From Lactobacillus sp. ESL0785 (GTDB lineage: Bacteria; Bacillota; Bacilli; Lactobacillales; Lactobacillaceae), in assembly GCF_029395455.1 (NCBI RefSeq), contig NZ_CP113916.1, forward strand, positions 124,001-188,000: a stretch of 64,000 bases of DNA, written 5' to 3'. Both the position numbers and the translations under genes were made by a program. The notes under the pieces are model-generated. The model was not told where the DNA came from. It was given only the letters and a program-made list of their open reading frames with translations, and did no database searches. Positions 54,251 through 63,248 of this stretch are shown in pieces (positions within the stretch are counted from its first letter, which is position 1; every line of letters begins with the position of its first letter).

Positions 54251-54697
54251 ATGCAAGAACAAGAAACCCTGCAAACACTTGATATTACACAGATTCAAAA
54301 GATTATTCCGCATCGTTACCCAATGCTTTTAGTTGACCGAGTATTAGATTATCAAGCAGGTAAATACGCTATTGCGCGTAAAAATTTGACAATGAACGAA
54401 GCATTTTTCCAAGGGCATTTTCCAGGAAATCCCGTCATGCCCGGAGTATTAATCGTTGAAGCTTTAGCACAAACTGGCGCAATTGCTCTGCTGACTCTGC
54501 CAGAATTTAAAGGTAAGACTGCTTATTTTGGCGGAATTAAGAAGGCTCGCTTTCGCAGAATGGTTATTCCTGGTGACACATTGCGGCTAGAAGTGGAACT
54601 AGATAAGTTACGCGGTAGTGCCGGAATTGGTAAGGCGAAGGCGTTAGTCGACGGCGAAGTTGCCTGCACGTGTGAATTAACATTTGCAATTCAATAA
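54251..54697 (+). CDS. fabZ: 3-hydroxyacyl-ACP dehydratase
   Basis: ATG 54251 is at good distance from AGAGGG; GTG 54242 and ATG 54245 are alternatives. 148 residues of hot-dog fold. The catalytic His is in [22 protein letters not shown] (with Glu in VEALAQ). It dehydrates the hydroxyacyl-ACP. As no fabA/fabM is present, this copy may also isomerise; inference. Confidence 0.95.
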   Translation: MQEQETLQTLDITQIQKIIPHRYPMLLVDRVLDYQAGKYAIARKNLTMNEAFFQGHFPGNPVMPGVLIVEALAQTGAIALLTLPEFKGKTAYFGGIKKARFRRMVIPGDTLRLEVELDKLRGSAGIGKAKALVDGEVACTCELTFAIQ

Positions 54698-54707
54698 GGT
54701 GTGAAAA

Positions 54708-56084
54708 ATGTTTGAAAAAGTATTAATTGCTAATCGCGGTGAGATTGCCATTCGTGTTATTCGGGCTTTACGAGAAATGGGGATTAAATCAGTGGCGGTT
54801 TATTCAACAGCTGATAAAAATGCCCAGCACGTCAAAGAAGCTGATGAAGCAGTTTGTATTGGTGGTCCGCAGCCGGCAGATTCTTATTTAAAGATGGAAA
54901 ACATCGTTAGTGCCGCGATTTTAACTGGTGCAACGGCAATTCATCCGGGATATGGCTTTCTATCAGAAAGTCCAGAATTTGCCCAATTATGTGAAAAATG
55001 CCATTTAACTTTTATTGGGCCAAAGTCGGCAACAATTTCATTGATGGGGAATAAGGCAAATGCTCGTGAAGCTATGCGCCAAAATGATGTGCCGGTCATT
55101 CCCGGTAGTCAAGGCTTTGTTAAAGATAGTAATGAAGCTTTGCAAGTAGCACGTGAAGTCGGCTTTCCTGTAATGCTTAAAGCAGTTGCTGGTGGCGGTG
55201 GCAAAGGAATTAGGCAAGTGGCAAAACCGGAAGATTTGCCTAATGCTTTTGCAGAAGCGCAAGAAGAAGCACGTCTATCTTTTGGCGATGGTCGAATGTA
55301 TGTGGAAAAGATTATTTCGCCAGCTAAACATATTGAAGTGCAAATTATCGCCGACCAAGCGGGCAATGTTGTTGCTTTGCCAGAGCGTGATTGTTCAATG
55401 CAGCGTAACCACCAAAAGGTAATTGAAGAAACACCTTGTTCGCAAATTAATCCTGCTGAACGTACCTATCTGCAAGAAATTGCGATTAAAGCAGTTAAGG
55501 CAATTAAATACGAGAATGTAGGTACGATTGAATTTTTAATGGATCCTGACCATCATTTTTATTTTATGGAAATGAATACGCGAATTCAGGTAGAGCATTC
55601 AATTACCGAGGAAGTCGCTCACATTGACTTGGTGAAGGCACAGATTAAGATTGCGGCTGGGCTAGATTTGCCGCTGACACAAAAGCAAATCAAGATTCAT
55701 GGTGCTGCAATTGAAGCTCGGATTAATGCGGAAGATCCAGTAAAGAATTTTTGTCCGCAAGCAGGAACAATTAAGCAGATGTCTTTACCAGGCGGTCTGG
55801 GTATTCGGATTGAAAGTGGTGTTAATAGCGGTGATACGGTATCGCCTTTTTATGATTCAATGATTATAAAAATTATTGCTCATGCCGAAAATCGTCCAGT
55901 CGCGATTCGACGATTAATTGATGCTTTGAATGAATTTCAAGTTACAGGATTAACCACTAATTGCTCATTTTTGATTAAATTGCTGGAAGATCCAGTTTTT
56001 AATGCTGGTAATTATTTGATTACCTATTTAGATCAAACATTCTTACCTAATTACATCAAGCAGGCGCAAAAGGAGGACAAATAA
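54708..56084 (+). CDS. accC: Biotin carboxylase of acetyl-CoA carboxylase
   Basis: A 458-residue ATP-grasp enzyme. ANRGEIAIRVIRA starts the protein; KAVAGGGGKGIR is the ATP loop, MEMNTRIQVEHSITEEV holds the metal and bicarbonate site. It carboxylates biotin on AccB. Overlaps accD by 1 nt. Confidence 0.97.
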   Translation: MFEKVLIANRGEIAIRVIRALREMGIKSVAVYSTADKNAQHVKEADEAVCIGGPQPADSYLKMENIVSAAILTGATAIHPGYGFLSESPEFAQLCEKCHLTFIGPKSATISLMGNKANAREAMRQNDVPVIPGSQGFVKDSNEALQVAREVGFPVMLKAVAGGGGKGIRQVAKPEDLPNAFAEAQEEARLSFGDGRMYVEKIISPAKHIEVQIIADQAGNVVALPERDCSMQRNHQKVIEETPCSQINPAERTYLQEIAIKAVKAIKYENVGTIEFLMDPDHHFYFMEMNTRIQVEHSITEEVAHIDLVKAQIKIAAGLDLPLTQKQIKIHGAAIEARINAEDPVKNFCPQAGTIKQMSLPGGLGIRIESGVNSGDTVSPFYDSMIIKIIAHAENRPVAIRRLIDALNEFQVTGLTTNCSFLIKLLEDPVFNAGNYLITYLDQTFLPNYIKQAQKEDK

Positions 56085-56923
56085 TGGTCAAATTTGCGCG
56101 TCATCCGAAACAAGCGCTGAAAGATTATGAAGAGAAAATTCCTAAAGGAATTTTTCGTTATTGCAAAAATTGCGGTGCTAAATTTTACTTTACGCGTTCA
56201 GGCAAGTACCATGTGTGTCCTAATTGTGGCTATGGCTTTCGTGTGACTGCGCGGCAGCGGTTAAAGATGCTGACTAAGCAGTTTACGGAATGGGATGCTG
56301 ATTTAGTGACAACTGATCCGTTAAATTTTCCTGGTTATCAAGAAAAATTGACTAAAGCACGTGAACAGACTAAGTTGCAGGATGCTGTCTTAACGGGACA
56401 AGCAGAGATTAAAGGAAATCCCGTTGCGTTAGGAATTATGGATCCGGTATTTATCATGGGTAGTCTTGGTACTGCTAACGGTGAACGGATAACTCGTTTA
56501 TTTGAAAAAGCAACGAAATTAAGTTTACCGGTAATTATGTTTACGGCTTCTGGTGGTGCGCGCATGCAAGAAGGAATTCAGTCGTTGATGCAGATGGCTA
56601 AAATTTCGCAAGCTGTTAATGATCATCGTGCGGCTGGTTTACCATATATTGTTGTCATTATGGATCCAACAACTGGTGGGGTAACGGCTAGTTTTGCTTC
56701 ACAAGCTGATATTATTTTGGCTGAGCCTAAGGCAATGTTAGCCTTTGCTGGGCGGCGTGTTATTGAACAGACAATCCATAAAAAGTTACCACAAGGTTTT
56801 CAAAGTGCTGAAAATGCTTATCAAAATGGTTTTGTTGACGCAATTGTCCCACGAAATCAACAAGTAGATCAGTTGGCACAATTGTTGACGATTTTTGCTA
56901 ACCGAAAGTGGGGCGAAGCTTAA
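56084..56923 (+). CDS. accD: Acetyl-CoA carboxylase carboxyltransferase, beta subunit
   Basis: A 279-residue subunit. The N-terminal zinc finger is CKNC...CPNC (about residues 25-50); the crotonase-like core has MGSLGTANGERITR and SGGARMQEGI. With AccA it moves CO2 from biotin to acetyl-CoA. Its stop overlaps the accA start. Confidence 0.96.
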   Translation: MVKFARHPKQALKDYEEKIPKGIFRYCKNCGAKFYFTRSGKYHVCPNCGYGFRVTARQRLKMLTKQFTEWDADLVTTDPLNFPGYQEKLTKAREQTKLQDAVLTGQAEIKGNPVALGIMDPVFIMGSLGTANGERITRLFEKATKLSLPVIMFTASGGARMQEGIQSLMQMAKISQAVNDHRAAGLPYIVVIMDPTTGGVTASFASQADIILAEPKAMLAFAGRRVIEQTIHKKLPQGFQSAENAYQNGFVDAIVPRNQQVDQLAQLLTIFANRKWGEA

Positions 56924-57693
56924 TGGCAAATAAGAAGATAGCAGCAATTATGGCTGGCGCTAGACAAGATGATAAGACCGATATGCGTGCGCTAATTAAG
57001 CAATTGTTTCCTGACTTTTTTGAAATGCATGGTGATCGCACAGCTGGTGATGATGCAGCAATTGTTGGTGGATTTGCTAGTTTAGATAAACGTGCAGTTT
57101 GCGTGATTGCTACAAATAAGGGTAAGGATCTGGACCAGCGGTTAGCAACTAACTTTGGTAGTCCGACACCACAAGGTTACCGTAAAGCATTGCGCATTAT
57201 GAAAACTGCTGAAAGTCTCAATTGCCCGGTAATTACATTGATTAATACACCGGGAGCATATCCCGGTGCTGATGCAGAAGCTAGTGGTCAAGGTCAGATT
57301 TTGGCAAACAATATCAGCGAAATGCTGCAGCTCAAAGTGCCACTTTTGGCAATTATTATTGGTGAAGCTGGTTCTGGTGGGGCCTTGGCCTTGGCCTGCA
57401 GTGATCAAGTTTGGGCGCTTGAACATAGTATGTATACTGTGGTTTCGCCGGAAGGTTTTGCTTCAATTATGTGGAAAGATGGTCAGCGTGCTCAAGATGC
57501 AGCTAAGTTAATGCATATTGAACCCGAATGGCTTAAGGAAAAAGGCGTGCTTGAACGTGTTTTGCCAGAAAGTGTTCTTGATAATGGGGCGGCAAAATTG
57601 CAGCAATTAATTGCTGAACAACTGGTTGATTTTGATCAAGTTGATTTAAAGCAATTATTAGCTAAACGGCATGCTCGTTTCCGTAAATTTTAA
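56923..57693 (+). CDS. accA: Acetyl-CoA carboxylase carboxyltransferase, alpha subunit
   Basis: ATG 56923 (TAATG overlap with accD) gives 256 residues. FEMHGDRTAGDDAAIVGG, TPGAYPG, GEAGSGGALALA are the alpha-subunit blocks. Shorter at the N-terminus than the E. coli form, as usual in lactobacilli. Last gene of the operon. Confidence 0.96.
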   Translation: MANKKIAAIMAGARQDDKTDMRALIKQLFPDFFEMHGDRTAGDDAAIVGGFASLDKRAVCVIATNKGKDLDQRLATNFGSPTPQGYRKALRIMKTAESLNCPVITLINTPGAYPGADAEASGQGQILANNISEMLQLKVPLLAIIIGEAGSGGALALACSDQVWALEHSMYTVVSPEGFASIMWKDGQRAQDAAKLMHIEPEWLKEKGVLERVLPESVLDNGAAKLQQLIAEQLVDFDQVDLKQLLAKRHARFRKF

Positions 57694-57700
57694 AAAATAA

Positions 57701-57740
57701 CAGCGAACTTCATAGTAAATGGAGCTCGTTTTTTAATTTT
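57701..57740 (+). terminator. Intrinsic terminator of the fatty-acid operon
   Basis: CGAACTTCAT / ATGGAGCTCG stem (one mismatch, one G-U) followed by T6. Confidence 0.65.
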
Positions 57741-57860
57741 CTTATTAGATTGAGGACGATAGATATTCAATTGCGATAAATATGGTAAGATAGAAAACAT
57801 AGTTATACATTTGTTTTTGATTAAATATATAATTTAGTTTTAATTTTGGGAGCGAATTTT

Positions 57861-59996
57861 ATGCACAAACGATTGCAAAAGAGCATTTTTGGGATGCTTA
57901 TCCTAGGAATGATGTTGATGTGCTTTAGTATTTTTGCCGGGAAGGCAGATGCTAAAACCTATGAAATTGGGACGGATGTAACTTATCCACCATTTGAATT
58001 TGCCAATGATAATAATAAGTATATCGGAATTGATATTGATATTATTAATGCGGTTGCTAAAGAAGAAGGTTTTAAAGTTGAAACTAAGCAAGTTGGTTTT
58101 AATGGTGCCGTCCAGTCAGTTCAATCCGGACAATTGGATGGAATTATTGCCGGCATGACAATCACGAAGGAGCGACAAGCTAAATTTGACTTTGGGACGC
58201 CTTACTTTAAGACTGGTGTGGTAATGGCTGTTGGTAAAAATAGTAAAATCACCAGTTTTAGTGATTTAAAGGGCAAGAAAGTAGCAATTAAAACCGGGAC
58301 TGCAGCAGCACAGTATGCGACAAGCTTAAAGAAAAAGTACGGTTTTAAGACAGTGACCTTTGATGATTCTGATAATATGTACCAAGATGTATTGACCGGC
58401 AATTCTGAAGCCTGTTTTGAAGATCAGCCAGTTATGCAATATGCGATTAATCAGGGCATGAAGCTAAAAATCGTGACTAAGGCAGCGAATACTGGTTGGT
58501 ATGGTTTTGGTGTTAAAAAAGGTACACATCAAGAATTAATTAAGATGTTTAACGCCGGCTTTGCGAAGATTAAGGCCAATGGTACTTATAATAAGATTGT
58601 CGGCAAGTACCTTGGAAGCAAGATGAATCCAGCTTTAAAAGGTAAAACTTTTACAATTGGGACGGATGTAACTTTTCCACCATTTGAATTTGCTAATAAT
58701 AACAATCAGTACATCGGCATTGATATTGATATTTTGAAGAATATTGCTCAGGAACAGGGCTTCAAGGTTAATATCAAGCCAATGGGCTTTAACGGTTCGC
58801 TGCAGGCGCTGGAATCCGGTCAGATTGACGGGATGATTGCTGGAATGTCGATTACACCAGCACGTGCGAAAAAAATAGATTTTTCTGATCCTTACTTTAT
58901 GTCAGGAGTCGTGATGGCAACTAAAGGTAAAGTTACTAAGTTGTCACAATTACGCGGTAAAAAGGTTGCGATTAAGACCGGTACAGCGGGTGCACAATAT
59001 GCTAACAGCATTAAGAAAAAGTATGGTTTTAAGACGACAACTTTTGATGATTCAAATAATATGTATCAAGATGTTTTAACTGGTAACTCAGCTGCTTGTT
59101 TTGAAGATCAGCCGGTTATGCAGTACGCTATCAAGAAGGGTACTAAGCTGCAGATTGTGACTGCACCAGCAGTTAAGGCACCTTATGCGTTTGCCGTTAA
59201 AAAAGGACAAAACAAGGCTTTGCTTGCTGCCTTTAATGCTGGATTAAAGGACCTTAAAGCTAGTGGTACGTATGATGATATTAAGGCTAAATATTTAGGC
59301 ACAGCTGATAAGAAGGTGGCTAATAACGGTCAAGATAATGAAGATCGTAGTTTTATTGGCTTACTTAAGCAAAATAAAGATGCCTTAGTATCAGGCTTTG
59401 CAGAAACGATGTGGTTAACAGTTGTTGCCATCATTTTTGCTACAATTTTTGGTGTTTTGATTGGTTTACTGGGTGTTGTACCTAATAAGTTCTGTAATGG
59501 TCTTTCCAGTACCTTAATTTATCTTTTCCGGGGAATGCCACTATTAGTTTTAGCGTTGTTCATTTATACGGGGATTCCAAGTTTAACTGGGCAGAAGATT
59601 CCAGCCTTTGTTGCGGGTGTATTAACCTTAACTTTAAATGAAGGTGCTTATATTGCTGCTTTTGTTAAAGGCGGAATTGAAGCTGTTGACTCTGGTCAAA
59701 TGGAAGCTGCACGTTCATTAGGCTTGCCATTTGGTAAGGCAATGCGCAAAGTTATCTTGCCGCAAGGAATTAAGATTATGGTGCCATCGTTTATTAACCA
59801 GTTCATTATTACCTTAAAGGATACGTCAATTCTGTCGATTATTGGAATCTTAGAATTAACACAGACTGGTAAAATTATTATCGCACGTAACTTAGAGGGC
59901 TTTAAGGTCTGGACAATTATTGCAATTATTTACCTAATTGTCATTACATTGTTAACTTGGTTATCAAATTGGGTACAAAAGAGGACACGTGTATGA
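57861..59996 (+). CDS. Amino-acid ABC transporter with two tandem binding domains fused to permease
   Basis: ATG 57861 follows GGGAGCG; 711 residues. Signal peptide (about 1-30), first solute-binding domain (about 33-255, begins [16 protein letters not shown]), second binding domain (about 263-485, begins [16 protein letters not shown]), then a permease domain (about 510-705) with [13 protein letters not shown] and [11 protein letters not shown]. The two binding domains are near duplicates of each other. Glutamine-type by form. The overlapping ATPase gene completes the system. Confidence 0.93.
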   Translation: MHKRLQKSIFGMLILGMMLMCFSIFAGKADAKTYEIGTDVTYPPFEFANDNNKYIGIDIDIINAVAKEEGFKVETKQVGFNGAVQSVQSGQLDGIIAGMTITKERQAKFDFGTPYFKTGVVMAVGKNSKITSFSDLKGKKVAIKTGTAAAQYATSLKKKYGFKTVTFDDSDNMYQDVLTGNSEACFEDQPVMQYAINQGMKLKIVTKAANTGWYGFGVKKGTHQELIKMFNAGFAKIKANGTYNKIVGKYLGSKMNPALKGKTFTIGTDVTFPPFEFANNNNQYIGIDIDILKNIAQEQGFKVNIKPMGFNGSLQALESGQIDGMIAGMSITPARAKKIDFSDPYFMSGVVMATKGKVTKLSQLRGKKVAIKTGTAGAQYANSIKKKYGFKTTTFDDSNNMYQDVLTGNSAACFEDQPVMQYAIKKGTKLQIVTAPAVKAPYAFAVKKGQNKALLAAFNAGLKDLKASGTYDDIKAKYLGTADKKVANNGQDNEDRSFIGLLKQNKDALVSGFAETMWLTVVAIIFATIFGVLIGLLGVVPNKFCNGLSSTLIYLFRGMPLLVLALFIYTGIPSLTGQKIPAFVAGVLTLTLNEGAYIAAFVKGGIEAVDSGQMEAARSLGLPFGKAMRKVILPQGIKIMVPSFINQFIITLKDTSILSIIGILELTQTGKIIIARNLEGFKVWTIIAIIYLIVITLLTWLSNWVQKRTRV

Positions 59997-60730
59997 GTGC
60001 AAAAATAGAAGTAAAGAACTTAGTTAAAAATTTTGGTAGTAATCATGTTTTAAAAGATATTGATTTAACAGTTGCTGATAATGAAGTAGTGGTCATTATA
60101 GGACCGTCTGGTTCTGGTAAAAGTACCTTGCTGCGAACGCTTAACAAGCTTGAAGAACCGACTTCAGGAACAGTAATTGTTGATGGTGTTAATATTGCTG
60201 ATCCTAAAACTGATATGAATAAGGTGCGTGAGAATATTGGTATGGTTTTTCAGCACTTTAATCTATTTAATAACTTGTCTGTTGGTGAAAATATTATGCT
60301 GGCACCAGTTGAACTTAAAAAGTTAGATAAGGCTGCTGCGCGTACCCAAGCTGAAAAATTATTGAAGACAGTTGGATTAGAGGATAAAGTTGATGCGGAT
60401 GTTAAGTCATTGTCAGGTGGGCAGCAGCAGCGGGTGGCAATTGCACGAGCATTAGCAATGAACCCTGACGTGATGCTGTTTGACGAACCAACTTCAGCAC
60501 TTGATCCGGAGATGGTTGGCGATGTGCTAGAAGTTATGAAGAAATTAGCCAAAGAGGGGATGACCATGGTTGTGGTTACCCACGAAATGGGCTTTGCTAA
60601 AGAAGTTGCTGACCGTGTAGTCTTTGTCGCTGATGGTAAAATTTTGGAGCAGGGTACACCTGCAGCAATCTTTGATCATCCACAAAATCCACGTTTGCAA
60701 GACTTTTTGAATAAAGTGTTGAATGTTTAA
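59993..60730 (+). CDS. Amino-acid ABC transporter ATP-binding protein (GlnQ-like)
   Basis: ATG 59993 overlaps the upstream stop (ATGA); 245 residues. Walker [23 protein letters not shown]-loop, [15 protein letters not shown] signature and [13 protein letters not shown]alker B, the full form of polar amino-acid ATPases. It energises the tandem-domain permease and might also serve the lysine-type permeases that lack an ATPase, though they are far away. Confidence 0.95.
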   Translation: MSAKIEVKNLVKNFGSNHVLKDIDLTVADNEVVVIIGPSGSGKSTLLRTLNKLEEPTSGTVIVDGVNIADPKTDMNKVRENIGMVFQHFNLFNNLSVGENIMLAPVELKKLDKAAARTQAEKLLKTVGLEDKVDADVKSLSGGQQQRVAIARALAMNPDVMLFDEPTSALDPEMVGDVLEVMKKLAKEGMTMVVVTHEMGFAKEVADRVVFVADGKILEQGTPAAIFDHPQNPRLQDFLNKVLNV

Positions 60731-60740
60731 TTTAATAAGA

Positions 60741-60778
60741 TAAAAGTGCCAATCTCTATATGAGGTTGGCACTTTTTG
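60741..60778 (+). terminator. Intrinsic terminator
   Basis: AAAAGTGCCAATCTC / GAGGTTGGCACTTTTT stem after the ATPase gene. Confidence 0.87.
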
Positions 60779-60837
60779 CAATATTTATGATTAAGATATT
60801 GTTTTGTGCAAATTATCAGCTTATTTTCTAATTCGGC

Positions 60838-60866
60838 TTGACACACAATAAATAGTTGCATATAAT
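60838..60866 (+). promoter_or_regulatory. Consensus sigma-A promoter of the liv operon
   Basis: TTGACA (60838-60843), exactly 17 bp, TATAAT (60861-60866); both boxes are perfect. Transcription should start near 60873, giving a leader of about 270 nt before livJ. Confidence 0.9.
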
Positions 60867-60909
60867 AGCATATATTAAATATAAATGAAACTTAGAGGAG
60901 GTAGTCTTA

Positions 60910-60996
60910 ATGGAAATTAATAATTTGCTTAATAAAAAGATTAAGATGCCTTTTTTATGGATTTTATTAGCCTTGTTCTTGCAGCGCTGGACTTAA
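60910..60996 (+). CDS. Leu/Ile-rich leader peptide of the liv operon
   Basis: ATG at 60910 with GAGGAGG eight bases upstream opens a 28-codon frame beginning MEINNLLNKKI and ending WILLALFLQRWT. Seven Leu and three Ile codons occur, with LLALFL near the end. It lies between a perfect promoter and a terminator in front of a branched-chain amino-acid transporter, as expected of an attenuation leader. It is too short for normal gene calling. Confidence 0.75.
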   Translation: MEINNLLNKKIKMPFLWILLALFLQRWT

Positions 60997-61113
60997 CTAT
61001 TCTGATTACTTGATTGTAATCTTACAGGTTAAGCCCTAGTTTGCGTCTTAATGATTGGGGCTTAACTAATAAATAAGTAAAACCTCATTCGTTAAGTTGA
61101 ATGAGGTTTTTTT
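60991..61113 (+). promoter_or_regulatory. Transcription attenuator with mutually exclusive hairpins
   Basis: Four segments share complementarity: 1 CTTAAC at 60992-60997 (over the leader stop codon), 2 GTTAAGCCC at 61028-61036, 3 GGGCTTAAC at 61058-61066, and 4 GTTAAG at 61091-61096, in the loop of the terminator (stem AACCTCATTC 61081-61090 / GAATGAGGTT 61099-61108, then T5). 2:3 is a 9-bp hairpin; 1:2 and 3:4 are alternatives. 3:4 would trap the 5' arm of the terminator. Confidence 0.72.
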
Positions 61114-61141
61114 AGTTGGTAATTTATAAAGGAGCAATAAA

Positions 61142-62335
61142 ATGAAACGAATTACTAAGCGAATAATGGGTGTGATGTCAGCTGGTGTAATAGCCTTAAT
61201 GATGACAGGCTGCAGTACGGCTAAGAATGCAAGTAAGGGCACACACCAAGATGCTAAAACTATCAAAATCGGAGTCAACATGGAATTATCTGGTTCGGCA
61301 GCTGGTTATGGTAATGCGCAAAAGCAAGGAATTCAATTAGCAGCCGATGAAATTAATAAGGACGGAGGGATTAATGTTAATGGTCATAAAAAGCAAGTTA
61401 AGCTGATCATTCGTGATAATAAAACGACAATTGCCACATCCGCATCAGTTGCAGCACAACTGACAACTAAAGATAAAGTTGCAGCGATTGTGGGGCCAGC
61501 AACAACCAATGCGGGTACCGCTGAAATTCCTAACATAACTAAAGCCGATGTTCCTAGTGTCAGTCCATCAGCAACGGATCCAGGTTATACGCTGCAAAAG
61601 AATGGTAAGGTGCAACCTTATGTTTTCCGGGCATGTTTCCAGAATAATTTTCAGGGAAGTAGTGCTGCTAAGTTTGCAGAAAATCAATTAAAAGCAAAAC
61701 GGGTTGCTGTTTTTGCGGATAATTCAAGTGACTATGGTACAGGGTTAGCTAAGGCGTTTAAGCAAACATTCAAAGGTAAGATTGTTGATAGCCAAACTTA
61801 TTCTGAAGGAGATAAGGACTTTAATGCTGTCTTAACGTCATTTAAAGGTAAGAAGATTGATGCTATTTATGTTCCTGGCTACTATACTGAAGCTGGTTTA
61901 ATTATTAAGCAAGCACGGCAAATGGGGATTAAGGTACCAATTATTGGTAGTGATGGGATGGCTGATCCAAAGCTCGCTCAAATTGCTAGTCCTAAAAATG
62001 CTACTAATGTTTATTACACGACACCATTTTCAGTTCATGTTGCAGCTAAAAACCCCACAGCTGTTAAATTTATGAATGCTTATAAAGCTCGCTACCACAC
62101 AACTGCACCAACATTTTCTGCTTTAGCTTATGATTCAGTTTACATGGTTAAGCAAGCAATCGAAGATGAAAAATCTGATGATTCTGTTAAAATCGCTGCT
62201 GGCCTTGCCAAGATTAAGGACTTTGACGGCGTTACCGGTAAGATTACGGTTAATAAGACGCATGATCCAGAGATGCCGATTGCAATTGAACAAATGACCA
62301 ATGGTAAAGTAAGTAACTCGTTTAGTGTTAAGTAA
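61142..62335 (+). CDS. livJ: Branched-chain amino-acid ABC transporter, substrate-binding lipoprotein
   Basis: A 397-residue lipoprotein: signal with lipobox MMTGC (Cys21-22), then the two-lobed periplasmic-binding type I fold with IKIGVNMELSGSAAGYGNAQKQG, VAAIVGPATTN and FSALAYDSVYMV. LivJ-type proteins bind Leu, Ile and Val. First structural gene of livJHM; RBS AAAGGAGC. Confidence 0.93.
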   Translation: MKRITKRIMGVMSAGVIALMMTGCSTAKNASKGTHQDAKTIKIGVNMELSGSAAGYGNAQKQGIQLAADEINKDGGINVNGHKKQVKLIIRDNKTTIATSASVAAQLTTKDKVAAIVGPATTNAGTAEIPNITKADVPSVSPSATDPGYTLQKNGKVQPYVFRACFQNNFQGSSAAKFAENQLKAKRVAVFADNSSDYGTGLAKAFKQTFKGKIVDSQTYSEGDKDFNAVLTSFKGKKIDAIYVPGYYTEAGLIIKQARQMGIKVPIIGSDGMADPKLAQIASPKNATNVYYTTPFSVHVAAKNPTAVKFMNAYKARYHTTAPTFSALAYDSVYMVKQAIEDEKSDDSVKIAAGLAKIKDFDGVTGKITVNKTHDPEMPIAIEQMTNGKVSNSFSVK

Positions 62336-62361
62336 TTATTTTTTAGAAAGGGCGATAAAAT

Positions 62362-63240
62362 TTGCAAACAGTCTTACAGCAAATCATTAACGCGTTGTCA
62401 TTAGGGTCAATATATGCTTTACTGGCACTTGGTTATAGCATGGTTTATGGCATTATCAAGTTAATCAATTTCGCCCATGGCGATATCTACATGCTTGGTG
62501 CCTTTGCGGCTTATTATGTAATTAGTCTATGGCATTTCAATTTTATTACGGCATTACTGACAGCAATGATTGTGGGTGCTGTATCTGGGGTGGTAATAGA
62601 GTATTTTGCTTACCGCCCCTTACGTAAGTCGCCGCGGATTGCAGTCTTAATTACGGCAATTGGAGTTTCATTTTTATTAGAAAACGGTATGTCCTATCTT
62701 GTAGGGTCTAATGCGCGTAGTTTTCCGCAAGTTATTGAGCAGGTTAACTATCATATTGGTGGCATACTTATTTCTAATATTCAGATTTTAATTTTATTAA
62801 CGGCATTAATTTTGATGGTATTACTACAATTAATTATTAAGAAAACCAAAATGGGCCGCGCAATGCGGGCAGTTTCTGTTGATCCAGAAGCAGCTGAATT
62901 GGTTGGTGTTAACGTCAATCATACAATTTCGTTTACCTTTGCCTTAGGTTCGGCTTTGGCTGGTGCCGGTGGTATTTTAATCGGCATGTATTATAACCAG
63001 ATTGATCCTTTAATGGGAATGACGCCAGGGATTAAAGCCTTTGTTGCTGCTGTTTTAGGGGGTATTGGTTCAGTTCCTGGAGCTAGCTTAGGTGGCTTTT
63101 TAATCGGCATTTTGGAAACTTTCTTCCAATCGATAGGATTATCAGCCTATAAAGACGCAGTTGTTTACCTAGTTTTAATTGTGATTTTGCTCTTTTTACC
63201 GGCTGGTATTTTTGGCAAGAACACTGAAGAAAAGGTTTAG
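62362..63240 (+). CDS. livH: Branched-chain amino-acid ABC transporter permease LivH
   Basis: A 292-residue permease from a TTG start with AGAAAGGGCG upstream. LGYSMVYGIIKLINFAHGDIYMLGAF is the LivH start; AVSVDPEAAELVGVN is the EAA-like loop; about eight TM helices. Ends 8 bp before livM. Confidence 0.93.
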   Translation: MQTVLQQIINALSLGSIYALLALGYSMVYGIIKLINFAHGDIYMLGAFAAYYVISLWHFNFITALLTAMIVGAVSGVVIEYFAYRPLRKSPRIAVLITAIGVSFLLENGMSYLVGSNARSFPQVIEQVNYHIGGILISNIQILILLTALILMVLLQLIIKKTKMGRAMRAVSVDPEAAELVGVNVNHTISFTFALGSALAGAGGILIGMYYNQIDPLMGMTPGIKAFVAAVLGGIGSVPGASLGGFLIGILETFFQSIGLSAYKDAVVYLVLIVILLFLPAGIFGKNTEEKV

Positions 63241-63248
63241 GTGGCAGC

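Noticed and set aside
60910..61113. T-box or BCAA riboswitch for the liv leader
   Set aside because: No TGGNACCGCGG element and no known aptamer blocks; a leader ORF explains the features better.
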